DNA of 64,000 bases from Pseudomonas sp. G.S.17 (GTDB lineage Bacteria; Pseudomonadota; Gammaproteobacteria; Pseudomonadales; Pseudomonadaceae). Each line of letters opens with the position of its first letter. Position 1 is the first letter of the stretch. Positions 19,121 to 29,900 of this stretch are shown piece after piece. Made by a program: the position numbers and the translations under genes. The notes beneath the pieces are model-generated. The model searched no databases, was not told where the DNA came from, and saw only the letters and a program-made list of their open reading frames with translations. The stretch is taken from positions 3,345,501-3,409,500 of the forward strand of contig NZ_CP151076.1 in the NCBI RefSeq assembly GCF_038096165.1, written 5' to 3'.

Positions 19121-19933
19121 TCAATTCTCGAATATCGGTTTCTGCTTGCTCATGTGCGCGACCATGGCCAGCTTCAGATCCGCTGATTGCAGCATGGCAG
19201 CGTTCCAGATAGCAACGTGTTCGAGACCGTCATCGATCCGGTGGTCGCGCATGTAGGTGAGCATTTCCTTGGTGCCGGCAATCGCAATGGGTGACTTGGA
19301 GGCAATTTCACGGGCGATGGCGAACACACCTTCGAGCAACGCCGGCAGATCTTCGAAAGTTTTGTTGACCAGGCCAATGCGCTGCGCTTCATCGGCCAGG
19401 ACAGTGCGCCCGGTGTAAGCGAGTTCACGCATCATGCCGTCACCAATGATGCGCGGCAGACGTTGCAAGGTGCCGACATCCGCCGCCATGCCCATGTCTA
19501 TCTCGCGGATGGCGAATTTCGCATCTTCGGCGGCATAGCGCATGTCGCATGCGGAAATAAGGTCGATGGCACCGCCCAGGCAATACCCCTGAATCGCTGC
19601 CAGCACCGGCTTTCGGCAGTTGTCGACGGCAGTGAAAGACGCCTGCAGTCGCAAGATAGTGCGGCGCAGGGTGCGTGCGTTACGCCCGACGTCTTTGCCC
19701 AGCTCATTGGCCAGTGACGCGAGCATCATCAAGTCGATGCCTGAGGAAAAGTGTTTTCCGGCACCGCTGAGCACCACCACGCGCACGTCGTCGGTGTCGT
19801 CGATCCACTGGAAGATCTCGATGATTTCGGACCAGAACGCAGCGTCCATGGCGTTGACCTTGTCCGGTCGATTGATCTGTACGTGAGCGATGTGCTCGTT
19901 AACTTCAACGACAAATGCTTGATAGTCGGGCAC
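19121..19933 (-). CDS. Enoyl-CoA hydratase/isomerase, dienoyl-CoA isomerase-like
   Basis: Crotonase-fold protein of 270 residues. The oxyanion-hole regions are HFSSGIDLMML and IQGYCLGGAIDL. The segment EIDMGMAADVGTLQRLPRIIG closely follows delta3,5-delta2,4-dienoyl-CoA isomerases, including the two acidic catalytic residues. It would help oxidise unsaturated fatty acids. The start is GTG at 19933, supported by AAGGAG seven bases upstream. It lies 16 bases upstream of nudC on the same strand, so the two may be co-transcribed. Confidence 0.88.
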   Translation of the reverse strand: MPDYQAFVVEVNEHIAHVQINRPDKVNAMDAAFWSEIIEIFQWIDDTDDVRVVVLSGAGKHFSSGIDLMMLASLANELGKDVGRNARTLRRTILRLQASFTAVDNCRKPVLAAIQGYCLGGAIDLISACDMRYAAEDAKFAIREIDMGMAADVGTLQRLPRIIGDGMMRELAYTGRTVLADEAQRIGLVNKTFEDLPALLEGVFAIAREIASKSPIAIAGTKEMLTYMRDHRIDDGLEHVAIWNAAMLQSADLKLAMVAHMSKQKPIFEN

Positions 19934-20254
19934 GGGTGACTCCTTGAATGGCGACTTTTATTGTTGGCGACGGCGCAATTATTGTTGGTGACGGCGCAAT
20001 GTCAGCCGACAGACTATAACAAGGCTTAATGGCCGCTCGGAAGGCGATGGTTGCGCCATTTCCCGGACCCGCAATTGGGTCGGTCCGTGGAAAAAGCCGA
20101 GGCTGTCAGGCGAAATTATGAACCGCCGATTCGCCCAGTGGTCCAGTAACAAGTAACCGGTCTTCACCCCGCAACAAGCAGTACGCGGTCCTGCCAGCCA
20201 ACCGGCGCCCTGCAGAACCGCGCGGAATTTTCTCAGGTCGCGAGAGGGCGATTC
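19934..20254. other. Intergenic region between crotonase and KaiC-like gene
   Basis: A gap of 321 bases between divergent genes, expected to hold both promoters. It contains the 21-bp tandem duplication listed separately and an inverted repeat CGGACC...GGTCCG near 20074-20096. No convincing ORF or clear promoter hexamers were seen. Confidence 0.4.
19958..19999. repeat. Two tandem 21-bp repeats upstream of the crotonase gene
   Basis: Two adjacent copies (19958-19978 and 19979-19999) of TTATTGTTGGCGACGGCGCAA differ only at one base (C/T). They lie 25-66 bases upstream of the GTG start, in the leader or promoter. They could be a recent slippage duplication or paired protein-binding sites. Confidence 0.85.
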
Positions 20255-21739
20255 TTGATTACATCAAAAGCAGCAACCGGCATCGTGGGTCTTGACGACA
20301 TTCTTTCTGGAGGTCTGTCTCGACGTCATGTGTTTCTCCTCGAAGGAGAACCCGGAACAGGTAAAACCACCGTTGCGTTGCAATTTCTTCAGGCCGGAGC
20401 GCTCGCCGGGGAAGTCTGCCTGTACATCACGCTATCGGAAACGGACCTTGAGTTGCGCGAAGGCGCGACGTCCCACGGTTGGGAGCTGGGTGAAAACATC
20501 GTCATCTTCGAGCTGACGCCACCGGAAAGCCTGCTCAATGCCGAGAATCATCAGAGTCTGCTGTATTCCTCGGACCTGGAACTGGGCGAAGCAACGCGGC
20601 AAATTTTCGAAGTGGTCGAACGCGTCAAACCAACCCGGGTGGTTATTGACAGCCTTTCCGAGATTCGCTTGCTGGCGCAAAGCTCGTTGCGCTATCGCCG
20701 GCAAATTCTTTCCATCAAACATTACTTTGCGCGCTTTGATGCAACCGTCTTGCTGCTGGATGACCTGACGACCGAAGCCCTGGACAAGACCGTGCACAGC
20801 GTTGCTCACGGTGTGATTCGCCTCGAAGAGCTCAACCCCAATTACGGTGCCGAACGTCGTCGTTTGCGCGTCGTGAAATACCGTGGCCAGAAGTACCGGG
20901 GCGGTTTCCACGATTTCACGATCATGGCCGACGGTATTCACGTGTTCCCGAGACTGGTCGCGGCTGAACATCGCAATCAATACAAGCGAGAGGTGGTTTC
21001 CAGCGGCATCGCCGAGCTGGATTCGCTATTGGGAGGCGGTATCGACAGCGGGTCCAGTACCCTGATCCTCGGCCCGGCCGGCACCGGTAAATCGCTTATC
21101 TCCATGGTTTTCGCGGCGGCTGCGGTTGCGCGCGGCGAACGTGTCGGCCTGTTCATCTTCGATGAAGAAATGGGCCTGCTGTTCAACCGCATGAACAAGC
21201 TGGGTATTGACCTGGCTGCATTGCAGGAAACCGGCAATCTGCTGATCGAGCAAGTGGACGCGGCGGAACTGTCCCCCGGCGAGTTCGCCCATCGGGTACG
21301 CAGTTGCGTGGACAGGAAGCAGATCAAGACCGTTGTCATCGACAGTATCAACGGCTATCAGGCAGCAATGCCTGAAGAGAATGCGTTGGTGCTGCACATG
21401 CATGAGCTGTTGCTCTACCTCAACCGCCAAGGTGCATCGACGTTCATGACTGTCGCGCAGCACGTCCTGGTAGGCGACATGCGCGCCCCGGTAGACATCA
21501 CCTATCTGGCCGACAGCGTGATTCTGCTGCGTTACTTCGAAGCCATGGGTCAGGTTCGCCGCGCAATCTCAATCATCAAAAAACGCACCGGCACTCACGA
21601 ATCGACCATCCGCGAATATCGCATCAGCAGTGCTGGTCTAAAAATCGGCGCGCCGCTTGAGGCGTTTCAAGGCGTGTTGCGCGGTGTTCCTCACTACTTT
21701 GGCGAGAACAATCCGTTGCTGCCGGATGACGAGGTGTGA
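20255..21739 (+). CDS. KaiC-like double RecA-domain ATPase
   Basis: Protein of 494 residues with two KaiC/RadA-type domains. Walker A motifs are GEPGTGKT (31-38) and GPAGTGKS (273-280). Walker B-like strands are VVIDSL and VVIDSI. The catalytic Glu pair is SE (61-62) in domain I and EE (304-305) in domain II. In a manual alignment with cyanobacterial KaiC, the phosphorylated Ser431/Thr432 pair corresponds to I415/T416. The start is TTG with GAGAGGG upstream. The stop overlaps the next gene (GTGA). No kaiA or kaiB is present, so it is a KaiC-like signalling ATPase and not evidence of a clock. Confidence 0.9.
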   Translation: MITSKAATGIVGLDDILSGGLSRRHVFLLEGEPGTGKTTVALQFLQAGALAGEVCLYITLSETDLELREGATSHGWELGENIVIFELTPPESLLNAENHQSLLYSSDLELGEATRQIFEVVERVKPTRVVIDSLSEIRLLAQSSLRYRRQILSIKHYFARFDATVLLLDDLTTEALDKTVHSVAHGVIRLEELNPNYGAERRRLRVVKYRGQKYRGGFHDFTIMADGIHVFPRLVAAEHRNQYKREVVSSGIAELDSLLGGGIDSGSSTLILGPAGTGKSLISMVFAAAAVARGERVGLFIFDEEMGLLFNRMNKLGIDLAALQETGNLLIEQVDAAELSPGEFAHRVRSCVDRKQIKTVVIDSINGYQAAMPEENALVLHMHELLLYLNRQGASTFMTVAQHVLVGDMRAPVDITYLADSVILLRYFEAMGQVRRAISIIKKRTGTHESTIREYRISSAGLKIGAPLEAFQGVLRGVPHYFGENNPLLPDDEV

Positions 21740-23766
21740 GTACGCCAGGGCTGCTATCGGAACGGGCTATCATTCTCGCTCCCCGTGGACGTGACAGCCA
21801 GATCGCACTGGCGATTCTGCAGGAAGCAGGATTCCCTGCCATGGCGACGTCGAACCTGCTCGAGTTGAGCAAAGAACTCAGTTCGGGCGCGGGCATGGCG
21901 ATCATTGCCGACGAGGCGCTGCGCGGTGCCGACATCAGCACGCTGCTTGAAACGCTCAAGCGCCAGCCTGCCTGGTCCGACATTCCCATTGTCTTGCTGA
22001 CTCACCATGGCGGGCCGGAACAGAACCCGTCGGCGTACCTGGGTGCGCTGCTGGGCAACGTGACCTTCCTGGAGCGCCCTTTTCACCCCGCAACTCTCGT
22101 CAGTCTGGTGACGACGGCTATTCGTGGCCGCCGCCGGCAATACGAAGCCCGGGCACGCATGGAAGATCTGCTGGAAAGCGAGCAGCGCCTGCAAAACGCC
22201 CTGAAAGCGGGCAGATTAGGCTCGTGGCAGCTGGAGGCGGAGTTTTTGACCCTGACCTGCTCGGCCATCAGCAAATCGCATTATGGCCGGGACGAAGACG
22301 CCACTTTCGCTTACGCCGATTGGCTGGACTCGGTCTACGCCGAGGATCAGCCACGTATGCAGTCGGCCCTGCAACGCAGTCTCGATTCGGGTGACGATTT
22401 CATTATTGAGTACCGCAACGTCTGGCCCGATGGCTCATTGAACTGGGTTGATGTGCGCGCCAGAGCAATCCGTGCCAAAAATGGCAGGGTTAGTTCGCTG
22501 GCAGGTGTTACCTCTGATATCAGTGAGCGCAAACAGGCAGAAGACGAGTTACGACGCCTTAACGAAACACTGGAACAGCAGGTTGAAGAGCGCACCTCGC
22601 AGCTGCGCCATAACGAGGAAGTGCTGCGCCAGTCGCAGAAGATGGAAGCGGTCGGCCAGCTGACTGGCGGCATCGCCCACGACTTCAACAACATGCTGAC
22701 CGGCATCATCGGCAGTCTGGAGTTGCTGCGCAGACGCCTTGCGCGCGGGCGTACCGAGGATCTGGACAGCCTGATCGATCTGGGTGTGACCTCAGCCAAC
22801 CGTGCCGCCGCCCTGACCCACCGTTTGCTGGCCTTTTCCCGTCGGCAATCGCTGGATTCCAAACCGGTGCAAATGAATCAGCTGGTCAATTCCATGGGCG
22901 AGCTGATTCATCGCAGCCTCAACGAAAGCATCCACCTGGAAATGCGCCTCAACGAACAATTGTGGACCGCCGAGGCTGACCCCAATCAACTGGAAAGCGC
23001 CCTGCTCAATCTGGTACTGAACGCCCGTGATGCAATGCCCGACGGTGGCCTGCTGTTGGTCGAAACCTTCAATCAGCGTCTGGACCGGTCGTTTACCGAT
23101 GCCCATGAGAATCTCCTGCCCGGCGACTACGTCGTGCTCAGCGTCAGCGACACCGGCTACGGCATGCCGGACACGGTCATCAGCCGCGCCTTCGACCCGT
23201 TCTTCACCACCAAACCCATAGGTCAGGGAACGGGGCTTGGGCTGTCGATGATCTATGGCTTCAGCAAGCAATCCCATGGCCACGTGTCGATCAAGAGTGA
23301 AGTGGGCAACGGCACGACGGTGCAGTTGTTCCTGCCGCGCTTCAAGGGCGAACAAACTCAGGATGATCTTGCCTATGAAACCAATGCGACCCAGGCGAAC
23401 GCCGGAGAGACGGTACTGATCGTCGAAGATGATCCGGCGGTACGCGCGCTGGTCAGCGAAGTGCTCAGCGAATTGGGTTACCAGTTTTTGGTTGCCGGAG
23501 CAGCGGATACCGCCGTGCCGATTCTGGAGTCCGGGCAACGCATTGATCTATTGATCAGCGACGTCGGCCTTCCCGGCATGAACGGGCGTCAGTTGGCGGA
23601 AATTGGTCGGCAGCTGCGACCGGGACTCAAGGTGCTGTTTATTACCGGTTATGCCGAGCATGCCGCCGTGCGTGCGGGATTCCTCGACGATGGCATGCAA
23701 ATGATTACCAAGCCGTTCGCCTTCGATCATTTGACGGCCAAGGTTCGGGAAATGATCGAGGCCTGA
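21736..23766 (+). CDS. Hybrid sensor histidine kinase paired with KaiC-like ATPase
   Basis: Cytoplasmic protein of 676 residues without membrane segments. It has a degenerate receiver-like domain (about 10-130), PAS (150-265), a coiled linker, a HisKA box with H315 ([11 protein letters not shown]), an ATPase domain (N-box [24 protein letters not shown]) and a C-terminal receiver with D609 ([10 protein letters not shown]). The GTG start overlaps the KaiC stop by four bases, so translation is coupled. KaiC-type ATPases feed into kinases such as SasA in cyanobacteria; by position this kinase is the likely partner. Confidence 0.9.
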   Translation: MSTPGLLSERAIILAPRGRDSQIALAILQEAGFPAMATSNLLELSKELSSGAGMAIIADEALRGADISTLLETLKRQPAWSDIPIVLLTHHGGPEQNPSAYLGALLGNVTFLERPFHPATLVSLVTTAIRGRRRQYEARARMEDLLESEQRLQNALKAGRLGSWQLEAEFLTLTCSAISKSHYGRDEDATFAYADWLDSVYAEDQPRMQSALQRSLDSGDDFIIEYRNVWPDGSLNWVDVRARAIRAKNGRVSSLAGVTSDISERKQAEDELRRLNETLEQQVEERTSQLRHNEEVLRQSQKMEAVGQLTGGIAHDFNNMLTGIIGSLELLRRRLARGRTEDLDSLIDLGVTSANRAAALTHRLLAFSRRQSLDSKPVQMNQLVNSMGELIHRSLNESIHLEMRLNEQLWTAEADPNQLESALLNLVLNARDAMPDGGLLLVETFNQRLDRSFTDAHENLLPGDYVVLSVSDTGYGMPDTVISRAFDPFFTTKPIGQGTGLGLSMIYGFSKQSHGHVSIKSEVGNGTTVQLFLPRFKGEQTQDDLAYETNATQANAGETVLIVEDDPAVRALVSEVLSELGYQFLVAGAADTAVPILESGQRIDLLISDVGLPGMNGRQLAEIGRQLRPGLKVLFITGYAEHAAVRAGFLDDGMQMITKPFAFDHLTAKVREMIEA

Positions 23767-23833
23767 TGTACGCGCCTTGCAACGCCATGGACCTGGCAGT
23801 CAGTGGCGTTGTTGCGACACAGGTGACAGGTGT

Positions 23834-24211
23834 TCACGAAAGCAGGCTTTGAATCTGGGAATGCAGACTGTCCATGGTGAACGGCTTGGCGAGGATCGGG
23901 GCCTTGAAAGCAATCGGGCTGCCTGAATCGATTATTTCCGCTGGATAACCACTGATAAAAATAACCTTCAGTTCGGGTCGCAGTTTGACTGCGGGCTCGG
24001 CAATCATCACCCCGGAAATACCGCCAGGCAGCCGATAATCGGTAATCATCAAATCGAGGTGAGGCTTGGTTGCCAGTATTTCAAAAGCTTGCTCGCCATT
24101 TTCCGCCTGCAACACGCGATAGCCCTCACCTGACAGATAATCGGCGAGCAGCATTAAAATCAGCGGTTCGTCTTCGACGATGAGTACGACATTTTCTGCA
24201 TCAGAGCTCAT
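23834..24211 (-). CDS. Single-domain response regulator
   Basis: Stand-alone receiver of 125 residues: acidic pocket VEDEP, phosphoacceptor Asp in ITDYRLPGG, Thr/Ser position FISGYP and Lys in LAKPF. It has no output domain, as in CheY-like phosphate shuttles. The ATG at 24211 is preceded by GAAGG. It lies downstream of the receiver-kinase gene on the same strand, after a 98-base gap. Confidence 0.9.
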   Translation of the reverse strand: MSSDAENVVLIVEDEPLILMLLADYLSGEGYRVLQAENGEQAFEILATKPHLDLMITDYRLPGGISGVMIAEPAVKLRPELKVIFISGYPAEIIDSGSPIAFKAPILAKPFTMDSLHSQIQSLLS

Positions 24212-24309
24212 TGGATTGCCTTCGATCTATAAATAGCTGCCATTACGACCGTGCAGCGTCCTGTAGGTTGCGCGAATATCGGATTAATCTGCCCGGCGCC
24301 TCGATCCGC

Positions 24310-25491
24310 TTAAAGCGGCAGGCATACGCGGAACAGCGCGCCTTGACCTTCCTCGCTCTCGACGGTGATCGTCCCGCCATGGGCCGCGACGATTTGATCA
24401 GAGATGAACAAACCAAGCCCCAGTCCATGCACGGCATGACTGGCGGAAACCCGTTCGAATTGCTGGAAGATGCGCTTCTGGTTTTCCGGGCTGATACCGA
24501 TACCTTCGTCGCGCACATCAACCCGCGCCTGGCCATCTTCGCTGTACACGCAAACGCGGATCGGCTTGCGCGCGCCGTAGCGCAAGGCATTGGTCAGCAG
24601 GTTTGCGACCACTTGTTCGATGCGAAACTCGTCCCAGACGCCGATCACCGGATCGTCAGCGGTAAAGCTAATGGTCGACCCGGCCGCAGAAGTTTGCGCG
24701 GAGAAGCTTTCCAGCAGATTGCTGACCAGTTCCACCAGATCGAATGGGCTGGTACGGATCGACAACTTGCCGGTGCGGATGCGGGACACGTCAAGCATGT
24801 CTTCGATCAGGCGAATCAGGCTTTGAATCTGCCGTTCGTCACGATCGACCATCGCCCGCAGTTTCTCCAGCGTGAACGCGGCCAGATTGTCCTTGGCCAG
24901 GTGCAATTTGCGCAGCTGGGTTTCCAGGATCAGCCCGTTCAGCGGCGTTCGCACTTCGTGGGAGACGATCGACATGAAGTCATCGCGCATGCGCACCGCG
25001 TGTTCGAGCTCGTTCTGCGTGACCTGCAACTGCTTGAGCAACGCCTCCTGTTCCTGGCGGCTTTGTTCAAGCTCCTCGACCTGTTCCTTCATGGCCTTGC
25101 GCTGGCGATACAGATCGACAAACACGTTGACCTTGCTTTTGACCGCGTGGATATCAAGGGGTTTGTGCAGGAAATCCACCGCGCCGCTTTCGTAGCCCTT
25201 GAACGCGTAGTTGAGCTCGCGACCGGCTGCACTGACGAACACGATGGGAATGCTCTTGGTACGTTCGGTACTGCGCATCAGCTCTGCCAGTTCAAAACCA
25301 TTCATCCCCGGCATCTGCACGTCAAGAATCGCCATGGCGAATTCGTGTTGCAGCAGCAAAGACAGCGCTTCATCCGCCGACAACGCCTTGAACACCGCAC
25401 GATCCTCGCGCTTGATCAGCGCTTCGAGGGCCAGCAGGTTTTCCGGCAGGTCATCGACGATCAGCAGTTTGGCCTCGATATGACTCAACAT
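24310..25491 (-). CDS. Receiver-histidine kinase
   Basis: Protein of 393 residues in the order receiver (D57 in ILDVQMPGMNG, K110 in LHKPLD), coiled coil (130-170), HisKA with H178 (SIVSHEVRTPLN) and ATPase (NLLTNALRYG, DEGIGI, GLGLGLF). The N-terminal receiver suggests it is controlled by another kinase in the locus. Its start overlaps the end of the CheB gene by 7 bases, giving a CheR-CheB-kinase translational chain. Confidence 0.92.
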   Translation of the reverse strand: MLSHIEAKLLIVDDLPENLLALEALIKREDRAVFKALSADEALSLLLQHEFAMAILDVQMPGMNGFELAELMRSTERTKSIPIVFVSAAGRELNYAFKGYESGAVDFLHKPLDIHAVKSKVNVFVDLYRQRKAMKEQVEELEQSRQEQEALLKQLQVTQNELEHAVRMRDDFMSIVSHEVRTPLNGLILETQLRKLHLAKDNLAAFTLEKLRAMVDRDERQIQSLIRLIEDMLDVSRIRTGKLSIRTSPFDLVELVSNLLESFSAQTSAAGSTISFTADDPVIGVWDEFRIEQVVANLLTNALRYGARKPIRVCVYSEDGQARVDVRDEGIGISPENQKRIFQQFERVSASHAVHGLGLGLFISDQIVAAHGGTITVESEEGQGALFRVCLPL

Positions 25492-26102
25492 GCGATTCTT
25501 TCCAGCTCGATCAATAGTTGGCCGATGTCCTGCAAAGGCAGCAGATAGTCAGGGCTGTGCAAAGCGAGCGCCGCTTCGGGCATGGTGCGCGCCTGAGCCT
25601 GATTCGGATCCTGTACCACGGTCATCCCCCCTCCCTGCTTGATATACGCCAGACTTGCGGCACCATCGTTATTGGCTCCCGTCAGCAATATGCCTGCCAG
25701 CCGGGGGCCGAAGGCGTCGCCGGCCGAACTGAACAGAATGTCGATACTGGGTCGCGAATGAAACACCCGGTCTTCCTGGCTCAGGGAAAGACTCAGATCA
25801 GTTTCCACCGACAAGTGATAACCCGGTGGCGCGAAATACAACGTGCCGGGCACGATACTTTCCTTGTCGTCAGCTTCCTTGACCGGAATCGGCAGACGCG
25901 CCTGGAACACCTGAGCCAGCTGGCTGCGGCGCTCTTCAGACACATGTAATACCGTGAGGATCGGCAAGCGAAAGCCGGGTTTGATCGCGCTGAAAATCTT
26001 CAACAAGGCTTCAACACCGCCCGCCGACGCGCCCACGACAATCGCGTCGACCACGGGTAGCACTTGTTCAGTCAATTCGCCGCTGCTGAAAGTTGTCTTC
26101 AT
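25485..26102 (-). CDS. CheB-type methylesterase domain protein (no receiver)
   Basis: Protein of 205 residues containing only the CheB catalytic domain: Ser in VVGASAGGVEAL, His in LTVLHVS and Asp in LLTGANNDGAAS. The usual N-terminal receiver is missing, so regulation must come from elsewhere. The ATG at 26102 overlaps the CheR stop by four bases (ATGA); a longer start at 26210 would run far into cheR. Classical CheB removes methyl groups from chemoreceptor glutamates, but no receptor gene is in the locus. Confidence 0.9.
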   Translation of the reverse strand: MKTTFSSGELTEQVLPVVDAIVVGASAGGVEALLKIFSAIKPGFRLPILTVLHVSEERRSQLAQVFQARLPIPVKEADDKESIVPGTLYFAPPGYHLSVETDLSLSLSQEDRVFHSRPSIDILFSSAGDAFGPRLAGILLTGANNDGAASLAYIKQGGGMTVVQDPNQAQARTMPEAALALHSPDYLLPLQDIGQLLIELERIAC

Positions 26103-26920
26103 GACTTGCGGTAGATCCGTTCCTGTTTCACCAAAGCCTCGAAACTCTTGCTGTAACCAGAAAAATCCAGGGTTTCCTTGCTGCCCAATACCAGAAAGCC
26201 GCGATGACAAAGCGACTCGTGGAACAACCCGAACGCTCGGTCCTGAAGTTTTTTATTGAAGTAAATCAACACATTGCGGCACGAAATCAATTGAGTTTCT
26301 GAGAATACGCTGTCGGTGGCAAGGCTGTGATCGGCAAACGTCACGTTCTCACGCAGGGTCTTGTCGAAAATGGCGTATTCATAGGCACCGGTGTAGTAAT
26401 CGGAAAACTCCCGCTGGCCGCCCGCCTTCAGATAGTTCTGGTTGTAGGCGCGAACATTCTCCAGGGAAAAAATGCCCTGCTTTGCTTTTTCCAGGGATCT
26501 GGGGTTGATGTCGGTGGCGTAGATGATCGTGCGGTCCAGCAGACCTTCTTCACGCAGCAGAATGGCCATCGAATAGACCTCCTCCCCCGTGCTGCAACCG
26601 GCGATCCAGATTTTGATCGACGGATAGGTTCTGAGCAACGGCACAACTTCCTGACGAATCGCCAGAAAATGCCCTGGGTCGCGAAACATCTCGCTGACCG
26701 GAATGGTAAGAAACTGCAGCAGCTGCATGAATGCCGCCGGATCGTGCAACACCCGCTCCTGTAAGGCAGAAATGGTCGAGCAGTCGAACTGACGCAACGC
26801 ATGGTTGACCCGTCGCTTGACCGACGCGCCGGAATAATCGCGAAAGTCATAGCTGTATTTGAGATAAATCGCCTCGATCAGCAGGCGTAACTCTATCTCG
26901 GTATTTCGATCTTGATGCAT
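26099..26920 (-). CDS. CheR-type protein-glutamate methyltransferase
   Basis: SAM-dependent methyltransferase of 273 residues. The all-helical N-domain contains YSGASVKRRVNHAL; the SAM site is IWIAGCSTGEEVYSMAI; a later motif is ISCRNVLIYFNKKLQ. It pairs with the adjacent CheB domain and heads the CheR-CheB-kinase unit. The methylated target is unknown because no methyl-accepting protein is encoded here; the coiled-coil region of the nearby large hybrid kinase is one possible target (speculation). Confidence 0.92.
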   Translation of the reverse strand: MHQDRNTEIELRLLIEAIYLKYSYDFRDYSGASVKRRVNHALRQFDCSTISALQERVLHDPAAFMQLLQFLTIPVSEMFRDPGHFLAIRQEVVPLLRTYPSIKIWIAGCSTGEEVYSMAILLREEGLLDRTIIYATDINPRSLEKAKQGIFSLENVRAYNQNYLKAGGQREFSDYYTGAYEYAIFDKTLRENVTFADHSLATDSVFSETQLISCRNVLIYFNKKLQDRAFGLFHESLCHRGFLVLGSKETLDFSGYSKSFEALVKQERIYRKS

Positions 26921-26968
26921 AGCTCAATCCGGTGATGAAGACGAAAGCTCAAATTTGGCCGCGAGAAC

Positions 26969-29900
26969 TCAAATACGTTCCATTTTCGGCAACCAGACGC
27001 GGATCAGTGAAAACAGGCGATCCAGGTCGATAGGCTTGGCCAGATAATCATTGGAACCCGACTGCAGGCAGCGTTCCTGATCGTCCTTCATGGCTTTGGC
27101 AGTCACCGCGATAATTGGCAGCTTGCGCCAGCGAGGATCCTTGCGGATCTCGGTAGTCGCTTCATAGCCATCCATCTCCGGCATCATCACGTCCATCAGG
27201 ACCAGATCGATATCTTCGACTTCATTGAGCTTGCTGATCGCCTCGATACCATTCCTGGCGATCTCGACGACCGCGCCCTTGTGTTCCAGCGCGCTGGTCA
27301 GGGCGAAGATGTTGCGTACATCGTCATCGACCACAAGAATCTTGCGGCCTTCAAACACTTTGTCGCGGCTGCGCGCGGTCTTGAGCATTTTTTGCCGCTC
27401 GTTGGACAGCTGCGATTCGACCTTGTGCAGAAACAGCGTCACTTCATCGAGCAGGCGCTCCGGCGAACGCGCGCCCTTGATGATGATCGAGCGCGAATAC
27501 TTCATCAGCTCGGCTTCTTCATCGCGGGTCAGGTTGCGCCCGGTGTAGACGATCACCGGCGGGAAGGCGCAGATCTCTTCGGTGGACATGCGTTTGAGCA
27601 GGTCATTCCCGAGCATGTCCGGCAGCTTGAGGTCGATGATCATGCAGTCGTAGACATTGTCGCGCAGCAGATCGAGGGCATCCTGGGCAAAACCCACCGC
27701 AGTGATTTCAATATCATCATCGCCGATCAGGCGCGCGATGCTGTCACGCTGCAAGGCGTCGTCTTCGACCAACAGGATGCGTTTGACCTTCTGGGTCAGC
27801 TTGGCTTCGAGCTTGGCAAAGACATCCTTGAGTTCTTCGCGGGTGGTTGGCTTGACGGCGTAGCCTACTGCGCCCATGTGCATCGCTGCTTCCTGGCGAT
27901 CCTCTACAGAAATAACATGGACCGGAATATGTCGGGTCGAGGCCAGTTCCTTGAGGCGCTGCAAGACAGTCAGGCCTGAGTGATCCGGCAGGCGCATGTC
28001 CAGCAAAATCGCGTCCGGTACAAATTGCGCGGCCAGATTGAAGCCGTCGTCGGCTGCGTGGGCGACCAGGCAGTGGTAGCCCAACTCATGGGCCAGATCG
28101 AACAGAATCTGCGCGAACGCCACTTCGTCTTCGATAACCAGGATGCAGCGCTTGGTGAACGGCCCCTTGTCGCGGTCATCGGCGAAGCTGGCAACCGGTT
28201 GGGTCATCGTTGCTGCGGCAATCGGCGCAACCGGAGCAGGCGAGAACGATGACACACGCGCAACATGAGCCACGGGCAGCGGTGCGGCCACGACCGCAAC
28301 GGGTTCCTGGCCATACTCCAGCTGAACCTGCTCAACGTACTGTTCCGGCAGGACCAGGGTGAAAATGCTGCCCTGCCCTGGCGCGCTGGTCACGCTGATC
28401 GAGCCGCCAAGCAACGCAGCCAGATCCCGGGAAATCGACAGTCCGAGACCGGTGCCGCCGTAACGGCGATTGGTCGTACCGTCGGCCTGACGGAACGCCT
28501 CGAAGATGCTCTGCTGTTGCTCTTCGGCGATGCCGATCCCTGAATCACGCACAGTAAAGACAATGCCTGCGCCGGGCTGCCGGGACACGATCATGCTGAC
28601 CATGCCGGTTTCAGTGAACTTGATGGCATTGGAAAGCAGGTTTTTCAGAATCTGCTCCAGACGCTGGCGGTCGGTGTACAACAGCGTCGGCGCGCCCGCC
28701 TGCAACTCGACATGGAAGTCCAGTTTCTTGTCGTTGGCCAGTGGCTCGAACATCGAGCGCAGGCCTTCAACCAGACGCGCCACGCTGCTGTTTTCCGGAC
28801 GCATGTCGAGCTTGCCGGCCTCGACTTTGGAAATATCCAGAATGTCATTGATCAGGTTGAGCAGATCGTTGCCCGCCGAATAGATCGACTCGGCAAACTT
28901 GACCTGCTCGGCCGTTAGGTTTTCCGTCGGATTCTCGGCCAGCAACTTGGCCAGGATCAGCGAGCTGTTGAGCGGCGTGCGCAACTCATGGGACATGTTG
29001 GCGAGGAATTCGGACTTGTATTTGCTGGAGCGCTGCAGTTCATCGGCACGGGCTTCGAGTTCGATCTGGGCGATGTGCAACTCTTCGTTGTTGCGGTCCA
29101 GGGCGTCGCGCTGATCCGACAACGCCTGGCCTTGCTCGGCCAGCTGCTCGTTGGTCTGCTCGAGCTCGGCCTGCTGGGTTTCCAGATGCGCCTGGGATTC
29201 CTTGAGAATTCGCGACTGCTCTTCAAGCTCTTCGTTGGCGGTGCGCAATTCTTCCTGCTGCACTTGCAGCTCTTCGTTGAGCTGTTGGGTTTCCGCCAGG
29301 ACCTCCTGAAGACGCTGGCGATAGCGCGCAGCTTCAATGGAGGTGCCGACGTTGTCGGCGATCAGCTCCATGAACTCGACGTCCTGGTCGGTCAACGGAC
29401 GCAGGAAACCCAGTTCGATAACGCCATTGACGTGATTGTCGTTGCTGGTGGGGATCACGACCACACTGCGCGGCGAGCCCTCGCCCAACCCGGACGTGAC
29501 CTTGAAGTAGTCAACCGGTACGTCTTCAAGCTTGATGATCCGCTTATGAAGGGCGGCTTGGCCGACGATGCCTTCACCGCTGTAGATCGAATGTTCCTGG
29601 TTTTCCTGTTCCCGGGAAAACCCATAGCTCGCCACGCGTTTGAGGCCGCCGTGGTCCTGACTGACATAGACCGCCGAAACCGCAGCGCCCAGGTACTGTG
29701 CAAAAAACTGCAATACGTTGGAGCCAAGCATGCCCAAGGTCAACTGCCCCAGCACTTGTTCGGCCAGCTCACTCTGGCCGTTACGCAGCCAGGCGATTTT
29801 CTGCAGGCGCTCGGCGTTGGCTTCCTGAAGCTTGAGGTTGTTGGCGTAGCTGGTGGACAAGGCGACCATGTCCCTGCGGCCAACAAACGCCAACAGGCCA

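Noticed and set aside
19979..20167. 62-codon minus-strand ORF in the crotonase-KaiC gap
   Set aside because: No ribosome binding site, overlaps the tandem repeat, no recognisable product.
20255..21739. A true circadian clock (kai) locus
   Set aside because: No kaiA or kaiB and the phosphosite pair is not conserved; only KaiC-like ATPase can be claimed.
24211..25548. Plus-strand ORF over the receiver-kinase (445 codons)
   Set aside because: Runs antisense across a gene with intact kinase motifs; composition is typical of a shadow frame.
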